Assembly: GCF_019711195.1 (NCBI RefSeq)
Contig: NZ_CP081299.1
Coordinates: 7,350,501 to 7,414,500 of the forward strand
DNA length: 64,000 bases
Source: Dyadobacter sp. NIV53
Lineage (GTDB): Bacteria; Bacteroidota; Bacteroidia; Cytophagales; Spirosomataceae
Direction: 5' to 3'
Within the stretch, counting starts at the first letter, position 1; each line of letters begins with the position of its first letter. The notes under the pieces were generated by a model, which saw nothing but the letters and a program-made list of their open reading frames with translations, made no database searches and was not told the DNA's origin. Position numbers and translations under genes: made by a program. This document shows positions 30,901-41,105 of this stretch, one piece after another.

Positions 30901-31783
30901 CCGTTGTACCATCCGATTTCCACAGCTCCTGTCCGGTAGCGGCAGTGCCTGCACTAAAAAAAACAGTCCTGCCGACAGCCACAGGAGTACTGATCGATGT
31001 AAAACCCTGTGCTATGGTCGTTACCGTTTTTCCATCTGTTTTTTTGAGGGAATTGTTTTCGGCAAAAAACATGTAGCTGCCCGCAGCTGCCATATAAAAT
31101 GGCGTAGGCACGACAGGCCCGGGCTGCGTACCAGCCCCGGTGCCGTCGCTGCGCCACAATACAGCAACAGCATCCTCCCCACGACCGATTGTTACCAGAA
31201 AATGCAGTACTCCATTGAAGTTCATAAACCAGGAAAGGCTGCCAGGTCTGTCCTGCTCGTAGGGCTGCAGCTTTTTGACCAATTGCGTGCCGGCAATGCT
31301 GCCATCTGTTTTCCACAGGTCTATCGACTTGTTATCCTGGTTTCCAGCAAAATAGATCGAGCCATTGATTTCGAGCAGGTCATTGTCGCTCAGGAATGCC
31401 CCGTTGGAAACTTTATGCAGCGGAAAAGTGCCTGCTACGGTACCATCTGTCCTGAACAGCCAGACATTTTTTTGATAGAATTTTTTAAAAAATACATATT
31501 TACCTGCCGTTGTCAGTTTTTCTATATACTGATCCTCATAGGAAAAAAGATCGGTCAGCTGGATGGTGCCGGCCTGCGTTCCGTCGGTGCGCCAGACCTG
31601 GTCCTGTGAAACGTAGAAAAGCATTCCATTCAGCGTGGTTTGTGGAACGTATACATCTTCAAGTGGTACATAGTCCAGCACCGCAGGATTGATGTCTTTG
31701 ACCAGCTCCAGCTGCTGGGCCCGGACTTGGTTAGCACAGCTAATCAGAAGCATGGCAGTAAAAAGAAGTAGCCGTATTTTCAT
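27966..31783 (-). CDS. Second ELWxxDGT/malectin/DNRLRE T9SS protein, frameshifted
   Basis: This tandem paralogue of the next gene has the same order: signal peptide (MKIRLLLFTAMLLISCANQV), ELWxxDGT repeats, malectin-like domain, DNRLRE domain and a T9SS tail (IYPNPAGKYFTVQVS ... GIYMVKIQS). The reading frame is broken. An N-terminal frame runs from 31783 to about 30865 and a C-terminal frame covers 27966-30923. The first reads VKDIFPGG then drifts; the second continues DEASSYPGNLTNFNN. A single extra G in the six-G run (six C on the plus strand, 30863-30868) would join them into one protein of about 1270 residues. This could be phase variation, a pseudogene or a sequencing error. Confidence 0.85.
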
Positions 31784-31955
31784 GGGAGTAAAGTATGTAA
31801 ATTATGTAAATAGTTAAATTTAATCATCTAATATAACTATTTATAAGGCATTTACAAGTGATTTTAATGAATAATTGATGTAAAAATTAAGGTTTATTTA
31901 AAAGGTATTACACTGATATAGGTTTACATTTATTTAAATAACGATATCTAAATAA

Positions 31956-32135
31956 ATGCTTTTTGATGAAAGCGAACACTCAGTATCAGAAATAGAGCTT
32001 TATCCTAAATTTTTGCTTAACTTACTCATGCGAAGAAGTATAAATGCACAGCTGATCAAGGGAAAACAACTTCAAAATCTAAGGCTTAGATCTTACGGTT
32101 TGGCTGGCAGCCAAGAGAAAAAATCCCCGGGTTGA
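31956..32135 (+). pseudogene. Tn3 transposase C-terminal scrap
   Basis: A 59-codon open frame contains LLMRRSINAQLIKGKQLQNL. It aligns with LSMPLRRKINTQLIKGEQLH of the Tn3 transposase at 37680-40711. The sequence before and after it is unrelated. It is a third Tn3 relic in the window. Confidence 0.65.
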
Positions 32136-32288
32136 ATGCTGCAATAACCCATGATTATATCATAACCTGAATTTTAATCTAAAAAAATGTATAAATTATT
32201 TTGATTTATATTTCCGGTTTTTTAATTTTATTGTCTAGGTGTCCCTAAAAAGACTAACCTGTTAAGGCGGCTTCACAGCCTGACCTAT

Positions 32289-32327
32289 TTAAGGGTGCTA
32301 CATTGATATGGGCACCCTTAACCTTTT
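32289..32327 (+). terminator. Rho-independent terminator-like hairpin
   Basis: TTAAGGGTGC (32289-32298) pairs with GCACCCTTAA (32312-32321), followed by CCTTTTTAA. The plus-strand orientation is favoured by the T run. No intact plus-strand gene ends just before it, so it may belong to the degraded Tn3 transcript. Confidence 0.5.
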
Positions 32328-32663
32328 TAATATACCAGACTGGCAGAAGGTGAGTACAATGTACAGAAGCACAGAAAAAAGCCAGGCATTCATAATCACA
32401 ATTGATTGTAAATGTAGTTGGATGGCAATAAGACCATCCGGCCAAACCCGTGGGGAAAAACCCACGTTCGAGTCATTTACCTACTTTTAATACAAATCTA
32501 ACGCTTGAAGACAACGGTTTACGGCCAATAAGAAAGCCAAAACTAAATAATTAGTTTTTTAGCGTATGTTTTCGCCCATTAGTAACGAAAATCTCCAAAA
32601 AGAGCAGTAAATGATTTTTGTTTATATTCGCTTTTACATACCGGTATAAGCCAAAATATCTTA

Positions 32664-33155
32664 TTGATGGTTCATATTTATTGCACCCAAAAGCTGGGAA
32701 AGTTTCTTAATACTGCAAAGGGTGAGCTGCCAGAGCGCAGATCGCATGACTGGTCGGCGCATTTGTTTTTTGTATCGGGACGCAAATGCATCATTTTTGT
32801 CCATAAGAAAACGCTGTATTCCGTGCTGCTGCTGGATATTTTTAAAAAAGATATGGTGCATGTAAGCAAACTTTTTCTGGAAGCGCTGATCAGCCAGCTT
32901 GAAGCAGACAAGATTCCGGATCGTTATCAAAGCCTGGTCCGGGCTATTTACAAAGAAATAAGGTTTGTTCCGGCTGACAATGACAGAAAAACCCTTGGCG
33001 TAATCAATAATATGATATCAATTATTCAGGCAGTAGCTGCCGATGGCTTAAAAGCTGCAGGGCAGTATGAAATCAATAAAATACCCTGGCAGGCACTGAA
33101 ATATGCCTATCCAAAAGATATAATGCTAAAAGAGCTCACCCGAATTAACCTGTAA
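32664..33155 (+). CDS. DUF6933-like hypothetical protein
   Basis: A 163-residue soluble protein beginning MMVHIYCTQKLGKFL. It has a central LLLDIFKKDMVHVSKLFLEAL and a C-terminal PWQALKYAYPKDIMLKEL. The opening (.VHIYCT.KL..) and overall length resemble the DUF6933 family of unknown function, but I could not verify this. There are no catalytic motifs, signal peptide or membrane segment. It is followed 19 bases later by another hypothetical gene in the same direction, so the pair is probably co-transcribed. Confidence 0.7.
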   Translation: MMVHIYCTQKLGKFLNTAKGELPERRSHDWSAHLFFVSGRKCIIFVHKKTLYSVLLLDIFKKDMVHVSKLFLEALISQLEADKIPDRYQSLVRAIYKEIRFVPADNDRKTLGVINNMISIIQAVAADGLKAAGQYEINKIPWQALKYAYPKDIMLKELTRINL

Positions 33156-33174
33156 AGCTGACAAAACGATTAAA

Positions 33175-33690
33175 ATGGAATCTTATATCAATAATGCGGT
33201 CCTTTTTATTCATGAGTACCGGAACATGGAAAATTCTGATATCGAAACCAATGAAAGGTTCATAAAAAGGGTAATTTCCCCTGACTGGATTGCTGACCAT
33301 TTGTGCGACTCCTGGGCAGGCAAAAATAATGATTTTGGTGACTTCTATCTGAACCTGGACCATACCATCCAGGCAGACTTCGTAGAGGCCTGGGGGATCC
33401 AGGTAGAAGGTTTGAAAGAATATAAAGATAAACAGGCTGCTGATCCCATGTTCAGCCTGTTCGCCCCTGCACCCATGACCATCACCTGGCTACATGGATT
33501 GGTTAAATACTTTTATAATAACGGTATTGGCGGCCGGAAAGATCTTATACTATCAAATCTTCCTGCTCAGGACAAGCGCTACGGCAATTCTGCCAACTGG
33601 GGCAGCTATATTCTATCTCTTTCATCAGAAGGCCGGGAGCTGGTTTTACGGCAGCTGTACAGCCATATAACCAGTAAGTCAAGGATTTGA
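33175..33690 (+). CDS. Hypothetical protein, partner of the preceding gene
   Basis: A 171-residue soluble protein that I do not recognise. It is acidic and aromatic-rich (SPDWIADHLCDSWAGKNNDFG, MTITWLHGLVKYFYNNGIGG). It has no signal peptide, transmembrane helix or known motif. Its 19-base spacing from the upstream gene suggests one transcription unit. Confidence 0.6.
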   Translation: MESYINNAVLFIHEYRNMENSDIETNERFIKRVISPDWIADHLCDSWAGKNNDFGDFYLNLDHTIQADFVEAWGIQVEGLKEYKDKQAADPMFSLFAPAPMTITWLHGLVKYFYNNGIGGRKDLILSNLPAQDKRYGNSANWGSYILSLSSEGRELVLRQLYSHITSKSRI

Positions 33691-34437
33691 ACAGATCCTA
33701 AAATGGTGGGAGCTGTCCGGTATTAAATATAAGCCTTTACAGTATACCTGCTGCTCAACGCAAAGCCTCTGATCAGATGCTGGAATGACCTGATTCGATT
33801 ACTTCCATGCAGTAACTGCTTTGTAAATGAAATCTGATTTCAAGTGCCAGCCCCGATCACGATGCAATGAATCATTTGTAGATCAGGGGCTGATGTAGCA
33901 GGATCCTGCCAGAAACAGGAAGTGGTAACCGTTTTACTACTTCCTGCTATCCGCTTTATTTCAATACTATAACAGATAAATCTTCATGACAAACCCTTAT
34001 AATAGGTCAGGGGCATGCATGTAATGCAATGCCCCTGAATAGGTAGGGCTGTTAAGCCTCCTAAGTAGGTCAGTCCCTAAGGACGCCTGAGCTATAAAGT
34101 TAAAAAACCAGGAAAATAAATCAAAACCTTTCCTCCTGTTTTTTTATCGTAAAAGTCTATTTTTATGAAGGCGGACCTGAGATATTCCAGATTATAAAAA
34201 ATCAGACAGGTATGCATAGAAGAACAGATGGCCTTAAATCAGCAATAAATCCCTGAATGGTTATCCAGGACTATTTACACAGGCTTAGATTCTTTGCAAT
34301 TTGCATTTGAAAGCCCGGGTTTACAATGACCGTTTATTTGATAAGCTTTGGCTGCTTCGCAGTGTTTTCAAGGCTAATTACTGCTGTAACATTTTTAGTC
34401 CAAATCAACCAGAGCAACACTAAACCATCTCAGCAAA
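33691..34437. other. Intergenic region with small hairpins
   Basis: There is no gene that I trust in about 700 bases. A 9-bp stem (CAGGGGCAT / ATGCCCCTG, 34008-34037) and a weaker CAGCCCC..GGGGCTG pair (about 33849-33893) are present, without clear T runs. Confidence 0.35.
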
Positions 34438-35027
34438 TGATGACCACAAAGCAAAAGGAAAGGATCCAGGCTAAAATCGCCGGTATTAAACAGACCCTGG
34501 CTACTGAAAGAAGAAAATTCAGCGGGTATGATGATAGCCGTGGCCTGCGCTACCTGCCCACCAGATACTACTTGCAACTAGAAGACTATGCAGGCGGACT
34601 GGCCTATACGAGATGGTTTGCCAAAAATTTTCCGGATGACAGCGGCTTTCCGGATTTTCTCTTCGAGTGGACACTCATTCTTTATAAAAACGCAAAAAGC
34701 CAGGAGGCATCTAAAAAAGCATTTGCAACTTTTTGCTCAGACACGGATGTTTTCGGCTATTTCCTTAATAAAACTGCTGAAAATCAGGACATCAGGGAAG
34801 AAACTGGCAGGCAAAGCGTGATTATTACCGAAAGATTCCCGTATAGCTGCACACAGAAAGAACTGGCTGATTTTGCCATATGGCTGGATGCCCTGATAGC
34901 AACTGAATGGTTTAGCTCTCTTTCCCATAGGTTTACAGAGCTTAACCGAATGCTGGATGCTGAAACGGATATTGGCCGGAGACATGAGCTGGTTATGGAG
35001 TTGAGCCGGCTGCAAAAAGCAGTATAA
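34438..35027 (+). CDS. Hypothetical protein
   Basis: Starting from the ATG of MMTTKQKERIQAKIAGIK, the product is about 196 residues. An upstream start at 34326 would add a hydrophobic stretch that looks like read-through noise. The N-terminus is a basic helix, followed by GLRYLPTRYYLQLEDYAGGL and WFAKNFPDDSGFPDFLFEW, which look like paired helices in a TPR-like fold. I cannot assign a function. It is an isolated gene between hypothetical genes and IS-D. Confidence 0.6.
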
Positions 35028-35441
35028 AGTTCCTGAGCTGCCGGTCCGTGATTTTTATGTTACGCTTTTTCTGCTTTCAACTTTATGTGTGACTGGCCGG
35101 TAAACGCAAGATGTTCAACATTCGTTAAGCCAGGGTAACAGGGCTTGAAAAGCCGTTACATTCGTTTGCAGGCATAATGATATTTTATTTATCAGTTTTT
35201 ACTTTTGCAGCTTTTTCAGTATCTGCTGATTTCGCAGTAAGTTTGGCATGATAATAAATGAGAGATAAATTAATTTTCCGGTAGTTTTAAATCATTAGGA
35301 CTTGACCTAAGAGTTTACCTGACTTATATTATTTCTATTAGAACAAGATATAAGCTGGAATTTATAAATGGTCAAAGCCAGAGTAAAAATAGGAGACACA
35401 AATTTCTATTTAACATAACCAAAGTTATACAACAAACGGAA
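35028..35441. other. Spacer before IS-D
   Basis: About 410 AT-rich bases with no gene or strong structure seen. It ends at the left inverted repeat of IS-D. Confidence 0.4.
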
Positions 35442-35477
35442 TTGCCCTGAAATAGCTTGACATTAATTTACAAAGCT

Positions 35478-35858
35478 ATGATAATCAATATTTTAGAGTA
35501 TGTAACAGGGAAACACAAAACTGGACTGATGAAACGTCAGGTTGTGGAATTGTATCGGATGAATGTCTATTCTGAGCATCAAATTTTGGAAGCTGTTGGA
35601 ATTTCCCGTACTTTATTGAGACGATGGAATCGTTATTATGATCGTTATCGGAATAAAAAACGGGTTTACATAAAAATGTATGGCTCTATGAAAACGAAAA
35701 CTACCAATGAGTTAGCCGCTTTAAGACGTAAAGTAGCTGAACTAGAACAGTATAGCAACAAGCTATTACTTGAAAAACAGGCTCTGGAAACGGTTATTAC
35801 ACTGGCCGAAGACCAGTTCAAGATTCCTATACGAAAAAAGTCTGGTCCCAGGCAGTGA
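35478..35858 (+). CDS. IS3-family transposase OrfA (IS-D)
   Basis: OrfA has about 126 residues from the ATG of MIINILEYV; the frame is open from 35457, but that lies at the IS end. It has an HTH segment (MNVYSEHQILEAVGISRTLL) and a C-terminal leucine-heptad coil (ELAALRRKVAELEQYSNKLL). The sequence A-AAA-AAG at 35834-35840 is in phase for -1 slippage into orfB. The resulting fusion joint reads RKKVWSQAVTHLS. It regulates and binds DNA for the transposase. Confidence 0.85.
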   Translation: MIINILEYVTGKHKTGLMKRQVVELYRMNVYSEHQILEAVGISRTLLRRWNRYYDRYRNKKRVYIKMYGSMKTKTTNELAALRRKVAELEQYSNKLLLEKQALETVITLAEDQFKIPIRKKSGPRQ

Positions 35859-36799
35859 CCCATTTAAGCATACAGAACCCTTTGGTTAGTATGCAGCAAC
35901 TCTGCGAACTGTTTGGGAAAAGCCGTCAGGCTTGGTATGATAAGCAGAAACAGCAAGATCAAACCGCTTTTGAATTCGAAACGCTCCTGGATGAAGTGCG
36001 TTCAATCCGAAAAAACTTACCCAGGATTGGAGCCGAAAAGTTGCATGTGATGACTGCTGACTTTTGCCGGCAGCATGGCATTAAAGTTGGCCGCGACAAG
36101 TTTACACAGCTTATGAAAGAACAAAATCTTTTAGTCCCGCGTCGGACCCGGCGGGTTTCAACAACGATTTCACATCATCACTATTTCAAGTACCCAAATT
36201 TAATCAAAGGCATGAAAGTAACCCGGCCCAATATGTTGTGGGTCAGCGATATAACATATATTCCAATACAAAACCGATTTTCATATTTGAGCTTAATCAC
36301 TGATGCTTATTCGAAAAAAATAGTGGGTTGGTCACTAAAACCTACTCTTGCGGTGGTCGGTCCGGTGGCCGCGCTCAAAATGGCTTTGGCACAAAGAGTA
36401 ACAAAAGGGGAAGAAAAGTTATTCCACCATTCTGACCGCGGAATACAGTATTGCTCAAATCAATATACCAGCCTTTTAATTGATAGTCATGCTGAAATCA
36501 GCATGACTGGTAAAGGCGAATCGAGCGAAAATCAAATCGCCGAACGTATTAACCGGACAATCAAAGAGGAAATACTGGAGAACCGCAGCTTTTTCTCTCA
36601 TCAACATGCTTTTGAGGAAATAGAGAAGGCTATCAAATCGTATAACTGGCTTCGGCCCCACTCAAGTTGTGATTATCTGACACCGGAGCAGGCGCATCTA
36701 AGGGAAGGAAACCTAAGAAAGAAATGGCAGTTATCGAATAGGCATCGCCATCGAAAAGTACAACTTGAAGAACTTGAAACTATGGTTTTAGATTATTAA
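35855..36799 (+). CDS. IS3-family transposase OrfB (IS-D)
   Basis: This 314-residue IS3 integrase-like subunit carries an HTH_21 region and the rve core. Catalytic motifs are VSDITYI, HHSDRGIQYC and ENQIAERINRT. The GTG start overlaps the orfA stop, so the natural product is likely the OrfAB frameshift fusion. The LCELFGKSRQAWYD segment is uninterrupted. In IS-A the equivalent segment is split by a hairpin insert, so this copy is useful as a reference. Confidence 0.92.
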   Translation: MTHLSIQNPLVSMQQLCELFGKSRQAWYDKQKQQDQTAFEFETLLDEVRSIRKNLPRIGAEKLHVMTADFCRQHGIKVGRDKFTQLMKEQNLLVPRRTRRVSTTISHHHYFKYPNLIKGMKVTRPNMLWVSDITYIPIQNRFSYLSLITDAYSKKIVGWSLKPTLAVVGPVAALKMALAQRVTKGEEKLFHHSDRGIQYCSNQYTSLLIDSHAEISMTGKGESSENQIAERINRTIKEEILENRSFFSHQHAFEEIEKAIKSYNWLRPHSSCDYLTPEQAHLREGNLRKKWQLSNRHRHRKVQLEELETMVLDY

Positions 36800-36873
36800 A
36801 AATCCGTCAAGTAAAACCAGGGCAACGCCAACCATATGTTACTGGTTTTAGTGTACATTAAACTCGTAACATC

Positions 36874-37272
36874 ATGTATATTAACGTATTACAAAGAAAT
36901 AAAAAAAGCAGGCAATCTGTATCTTTTAAGAGAAAAGTTGTGGAAATTTATCGTGCTGAAATATCAGACAAGCATGAGATCCATCAGCATCTGCACATTT
37001 CACCGACGGAGCTCCGCCGGCTGAACCGGTGGTACTTCAGACACCGTTTAAAACGTCATTTATCTTCCCATTCATTTTTAAAGCAGACTATGAAAAAGAA
37101 AACTGATGCATCTTACCTGAAAGCGCTGGAAAAGCGGCTTTTGGAAGCTGAAAAAGAAAACAAATTCCTACGGCTTAAAGCCGAAGCGTTTGAGATTGCC
37201 ATCCAGATTGCGGAGGAAGAACTTAAAATTCCAATCCTAAAAAAGTCTGGCACCCAGCAACCGAAAAACTGA
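36874..37272 (+). CDS. IS3-family transposase OrfA (IS-B)
   Basis: A 132-residue OrfA beginning MYINVLQRNKKSRQSVSFKR. It has an HTH (DKHEIHQHLHISPTELRRL) and a C-terminal coil (LKALEKRLLEAEKENKFLRL). The slippery A-AAA-AAG at 37239-37245 allows a -1 fusion to orfB through VWHPATEKLTRRYPLTGMEQ. It is intact, but its partner is truncated. Confidence 0.85.
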   Translation: MYINVLQRNKKSRQSVSFKRKVVEIYRAEISDKHEIHQHLHISPTELRRLNRWYFRHRLKRHLSSHSFLKQTMKKKTDASYLKALEKRLLEAEKENKFLRLKAEAFEIAIQIAEEELKIPILKKSGTQQPKN

Positions 37273-37295
37273 CCCGTCGCTACCCTCTTACGGGT

Positions 37296-37637
37296 ATGGA
37301 GCAGTTGTGTAAGTTGTTCGGGTTGACAAGACAAGCCTGGTATGCGGATGCCGGGCGTCAGGAAAAAAGATGTTTTCAAAAGGATCTGGTCCTGGAAGAA
37401 GTCCGGCGTATCCGGCACAAGATCCCAGGTGTTGGAACTGCGAAACTACATGAGGTCATGCAGGATTTTATCCGGAAGCACCAGCTTAAACTGGGACGGG
37501 ATAAATTGCATAATCTACTGAAAGACAGTAATTTATTATCAATCAAAAAAAGAAAAAGGGTTAAAACCACTGACTCTGACCATTGTTATTACAAATACCC
37601 GAACCGGGCGAAAAATGTAGTGCCTAACCGGGCTAAC
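37296..37637 (+). pseudogene. IS3-family transposase OrfB, truncated (IS-B)
   Basis: Only the N-terminal ~110 residues remain: MEQLCKLFGLTRQAWYADAG, then GRDKLHNLLKDSN up to VVPNRAN. After that IS-C continues with MLWVADM, but here the sequence changes to unrelated DNA. The ORF stays open to 37691 in foreign sequence. The DDE core is missing, so it is inactive. Confidence 0.85.
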
Positions 37638-37679
37638 AGAGGTTTTTCTTACAAATGGGCGAAAAACGGCGTTAGTGAC

Positions 37680-40600
37680 CTAAGTGTTTAGTTTTGGTTT
37701 TCTCAACGGCCGTAAACCATTGTCGCCAAGATCCGGATTTGTATTAAAGGAGTATTTCCCCAGCCGGTTAATATGCTCAAAGGGTGCCGGAGAGATAAAT
37801 TCAAACCGGGTCGCCGGGCGATCATTTTCGTCAACTGCGTATCCTTCCTGGTGTAGTTGTTTGATGATTTCTTGTTGATAAACCGTGTTCCAGACCAGGA
37901 TAATATTGGTCATCAGGTTCAGGCTTCTGACCACTTTTTGCTGTTGCTCTTCCTGTTTTCTTCGTATAATTCCATCACTACCAAACCACAGATAAAGTCG
38001 TAGGTTATGAAGCTGCTCCCCTTTGATCAGCTGTGTATTTATTTTTCTTCTTAACGGCATACTGAGCAGGTATTTTAGAATAAAATTGGTTTTTATTAAC
38101 TGGCCATAAGCCTGCAAAACATACATCAGGTTATTTTGACGCGGGTAAGATTGGAGTTTGGAAATCAATAATGAAGCAGTCACTCGTCCCGACTTAATAG
38201 AAGCCGCCACTTTCAAAAGTTCATCAAAATGATGTTTGAGATAATCAGGATTAACACGCCCTGTGAATTTCAAGGCAGGATATTCCCATTCCTTGTCTTT
38301 TATTTTGCACAACCGCTGATCTTTTATATCCCGGATCCTTGGGCAGAAATCCATTCCCAATAAATCAAAGAGGGCAAAGATCAAATCAGAATATCCAGCT
38401 GTATCGGTTGTATGTTCAAGTATTGGCAAATCAGTTTCGTTACCTATAATTTCATCTAAAACATAGGTGGCATCCCTTTCAGTGGACGAAATGCTCCGGC
38501 TTCCATACTGACTGTACTGATCAGAAGTATGTGTATAAAAGGTGATCCCTTTGCCATATCCAAAGTAATTGGGGAGAGCCTTGGCATTCCTGATCTTTCC
38601 GCTGGTCGGGAAGCGCTGACCATCTGAGGATGACAGCGTGCCACCGCCCCAATAACCACTCAACCATTGTTGATAATGAAAGTTAACAAGTGTATCATTA
38701 GCCTTTTTAAGATTATCTTCTGACAGATAGTTATTGCTTGTCCACCAGAGCGATTGATAATCAAGTTCACAAGACCTGGCCAAATCGGACAAAGGGATAT
38801 TGCAACCTGCGGCAAAAACAGCAGCATATAAAAGGGGCTGGTGCTCCTGGTTGCGCGGTTCATTTTCCAATCCGTGAAGATGCTTTGAAAAATTTATCCA
38901 TGCGTCTACTTCTTTAATCATATCTGTGATGTTGACTTTGGGGAGCCGTTGATTGATCTGCTCCCGGAGTGCTTTCGCCGAAAGGGGGATATCTTCTGCC
39001 GGCAGTGCCGGTACTACCAGGATGCCTTCTTCTAGCCGTATCTCCCCACCCGCATTAAGAAGTTCATCAAGTGGTTTTAACAGTGATTCCAGTTCCTGTA
39101 AACGTTGGTCGATACGCTCGGTGGGTAGGAAAGGTATTGACATTTGATTACAAAAATCCTGTCGTTGCAACTCCCACTGCGAATTTGAAAGGAGGAACGA
39201 ATTGAAATCTGCATATTTACGGGAGATATCAACAAATACATCTCCTGAACGGAGCCTGTCCCGTAAGTTAGACAAGGCGCATAACTCATAAGGCTGGCGT
39301 TGTGGAAAAATTTCCGGCTGCTGCTGATCGTTTTCAAAAATCAGCTTATTCCAGGATGGTGTTATAAAATCAACCGGTGCATCATCGGGTAGTTTTCTTC
39401 GTTTGCCAGTTTGTATATCGATCAGTATCTGGAGTACATCCTGAAAGCTATCTTTGGAATGGGCAATTTGAAAGTCAATGGTTTTCAAAAGGTTAGGCGT
39501 AAACTGCTTCAAATTGGCGTAGTAGTTATTCAGGTAAAACAAATAAGTCTGTCTGACAGGACGAAGGGCTGAGCCTGTTATAAGTAATGCCTCCCTGAGC
39601 ATTTCCTTTGGATATATTTCAAAAATAAATGCCCGGAGCTGCTCATCTGTAACAGTATCATTAATAATGATACTGACAGCTTGGGACAAGGTTTTCATCG
39701 CCTCGTTCTGTGATTTGAACAAGGTCTTCTGATACATATCCAGTTCTTTTTTGAACTATTGACAATGTGTTCCCAATAGTCATCAAACATTTCCAGTACT
39801 TTATCATTGGTATCCATCAGACTTTCATACAGGAAGCAAATTAAAATCGGGTACCTGCGGATAGCGTTCAGTCTCTGTAAATATTTGTTAGAAACATTCC
39901 TGGCTATTTGGGCAAGCCTTTTTCTGCGGTTCAGACTTATTACCGACAAGTCCCATACATGGACGTTTAATGATTTTAAAAAGTTGATCTTTTCTAATGT
40001 CTGGTTAATTGCCCTGGGTGTATTACTGGTGGGAACCTGGCAAAACCACCGGTGTAAAGTGATACCACGGATACCATCCAGTTCTACTATTTGAGTGAGC
40101 CGGGTTTTCATATCATCAGTCAAAAGCGAACTGAATCTTCGGTACGTTTCATGATGCAACTGTTCATCCAGGCTACCGACAATCCTTTCCAATGTCCCAA
40201 TGGACGGCCTTAAAATTTTTTCCTGGCCGAGCTTCAAACAAACTTGCCTGAGCAATATCGGTTCGTTGTCATGTTCCATCCCTTTATTGAGTAGCCACGG
40301 CGAAAGCCAGATTTCATCCAGGGGTTGCCACCTGCGGAACTTTAAATATTTTAAGACCATACTTAAATGCTCAGTTCGGGTCTTATCTCTTTGCCCGTAT
40401 ATTGATAATAGTTTAATATCGGAATTCAGTTGGCTACTTACCATAGCAGCTACATTTTCCGGAATCTGCTCTTGCCATTTGTCCGGAAGGAAACCCATGA
40501 ACCGGACAATCCCTATCTGGAGTGCAATCCCTAACTGGTTGTGTTCCCCTCTGAACGATTTAAGAAAAATTTTGTCCTGCCTGGTGATTTGAAAAAATTG

Positions 40601-40711
40601 CATCAGGTCATACTCTGATATTTCTGCCGGTACCTTCTCGTAACGTTCACGCTGGGATTGGTTCAAAAATATTGATGCCATATGAAAGACAGTTATCAAA
40701 AAGGGTATCAA
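37680..40711 (-). pseudogene. tnpA: Tn3-family transposase with frameshift (second TnpA)
   Basis: Two overlapping frames make up one Tn3 transposase of about 1020 residues. The N-terminal frame is 39695-40711 (MASIFLNQSQRERYEKVPAE.., DUF4158-like). The C-terminal frame is 37680-39737, with the catalytic motifs LSSSDGQRF and HTTDTAGYSD. The frames meet at NSSKK, where the coding strand reads A-AAA-AAG (complement at 39746-39752). A -1 slip there gives KKELDMYQKTLFKSQ. This is either programmed frameshifting, a one-base loss in an A run, or an assembly error. It is clearly diverged from the intact TnpA at 19275. Confidence 0.85.
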
Positions 40712-40866
40712 AATTTACCACGCTTAAAATAGGTTTAAAGCGTGTTTCTAAGCGTCAAAAAGTATCTTTGTAAAGGAACTCCTTTACAAAGATACTTTTT
40801 GATAGCTAATAACCTGCTTTAAACCTGTTTCAAGTGGGGTATATTTTGATACCCTTTTTGATAACT
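40691..40866. repeat. 176-bp inverted repeat with perfect 48-bp palindromic core
   Basis: Two 87-base arms (40691-40777 and 40780-40866) pair without gaps around a 2-base loop. The inner 23 bases of each arm (40755-40777 and 40780-40802) are perfectly complementary, as are the outer ~23 (AGTTATCAAAAAGGGTATCA...). The middle is diverged. The motif TATCAAAAAG recurs. It overlaps the start of the Tn3 transposase (ATG at 40711). It may be a recombination or transposition site, or a regulator-binding palindrome. Confidence 0.8.
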
Positions 40867-41054
40867 AAATCAAGCATGAAATAGACTAATGTTAAAATCA
40901 GCACACTTTGTAATTTATAATTTTTAAAGCGAACTGGCATTAAAACGGTTTTTGACTCCAACACTTTAAATCAGTACAGTTTTAATTGATTTGTACAAAG
41001 AAGATGATATTTTTTAATAGGCAAATGCGTATATAATAATGGGTTAGAAACGAT

Positions 41055-41086
41055 AAAAATCACCATATTTATATATGGTGATTTTT
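41055..41086. terminator. Bidirectional 14-bp terminator hairpin
   Basis: AAAAATCACCATAT (41055-41068) pairs perfectly with ATATGGTGATTTTT (41073-41086) across TTAT. A/T runs on both sides suit termination on both strands. On the minus strand it lies just after the 53-aa gene ending at 41106. Confidence 0.7.
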
Positions 41087-41105
41087 ATTAGCTAGTATTA
41101 TTTTC

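Larger units (their letters stand above)
31784..32663. other. Long spacer with a Tn3 scrap and a terminator
   Basis: AT-rich sequence upstream of the ELWxxDGT genes. The only coding trace is the Tn3 fragment at 31956-32135. A hairpin with a T run lies at 32289-32327. The short frame 32308-32490 (+) has no recognisable content. Confidence 0.4.
35442..36825 (+). mobile_element. IS-D: apparently intact IS3-family element
   Basis: The element is bounded by TTGCCCTG (35442-35449) and its inverse CAGGGCAA (36818-36825), with a matching internal CTTGAC block at both ends. Inside are orfA and orfB overlapping by four bases with a -1 slippery heptamer. No hairpin insertion is present. No exact target duplication is visible; the right flank runs straight into IS-B. 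Confidence 0.8.
36833..37637 (+). mobile_element. IS-B: 3'-truncated IS3-family element
   Basis: The left end CATATGTTACTG (36833-36844) matches the right end of IS-C (CATATGCTACTG). The next ~50 bases, including the orfA start region, are nearly identical between the two. The element is homologous to IS-C up to about 37636 (AACCGGGCTAA) and then ends abruptly against the Tn3 transposase region, losing the catalytic two thirds of orfB. Because it is a close sister of IS-C without insertions, it is the in-window reference for the hairpin inserts. Confidence 0.8.

Noticed and set aside
24067..31783. Regular DNA repeats in the ELWxxDGT genes considered as a CRISPR or tandem-repeat array.
   Set aside because: The periodicity comes from protein repeats encoded with diverged codons; there are no identical direct repeats with spacers.
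32308..32490. Possible 60-aa gene after the terminator-like hairpin.
   Set aside because: It overlaps the hairpin, has no family-like features, and ends without context.
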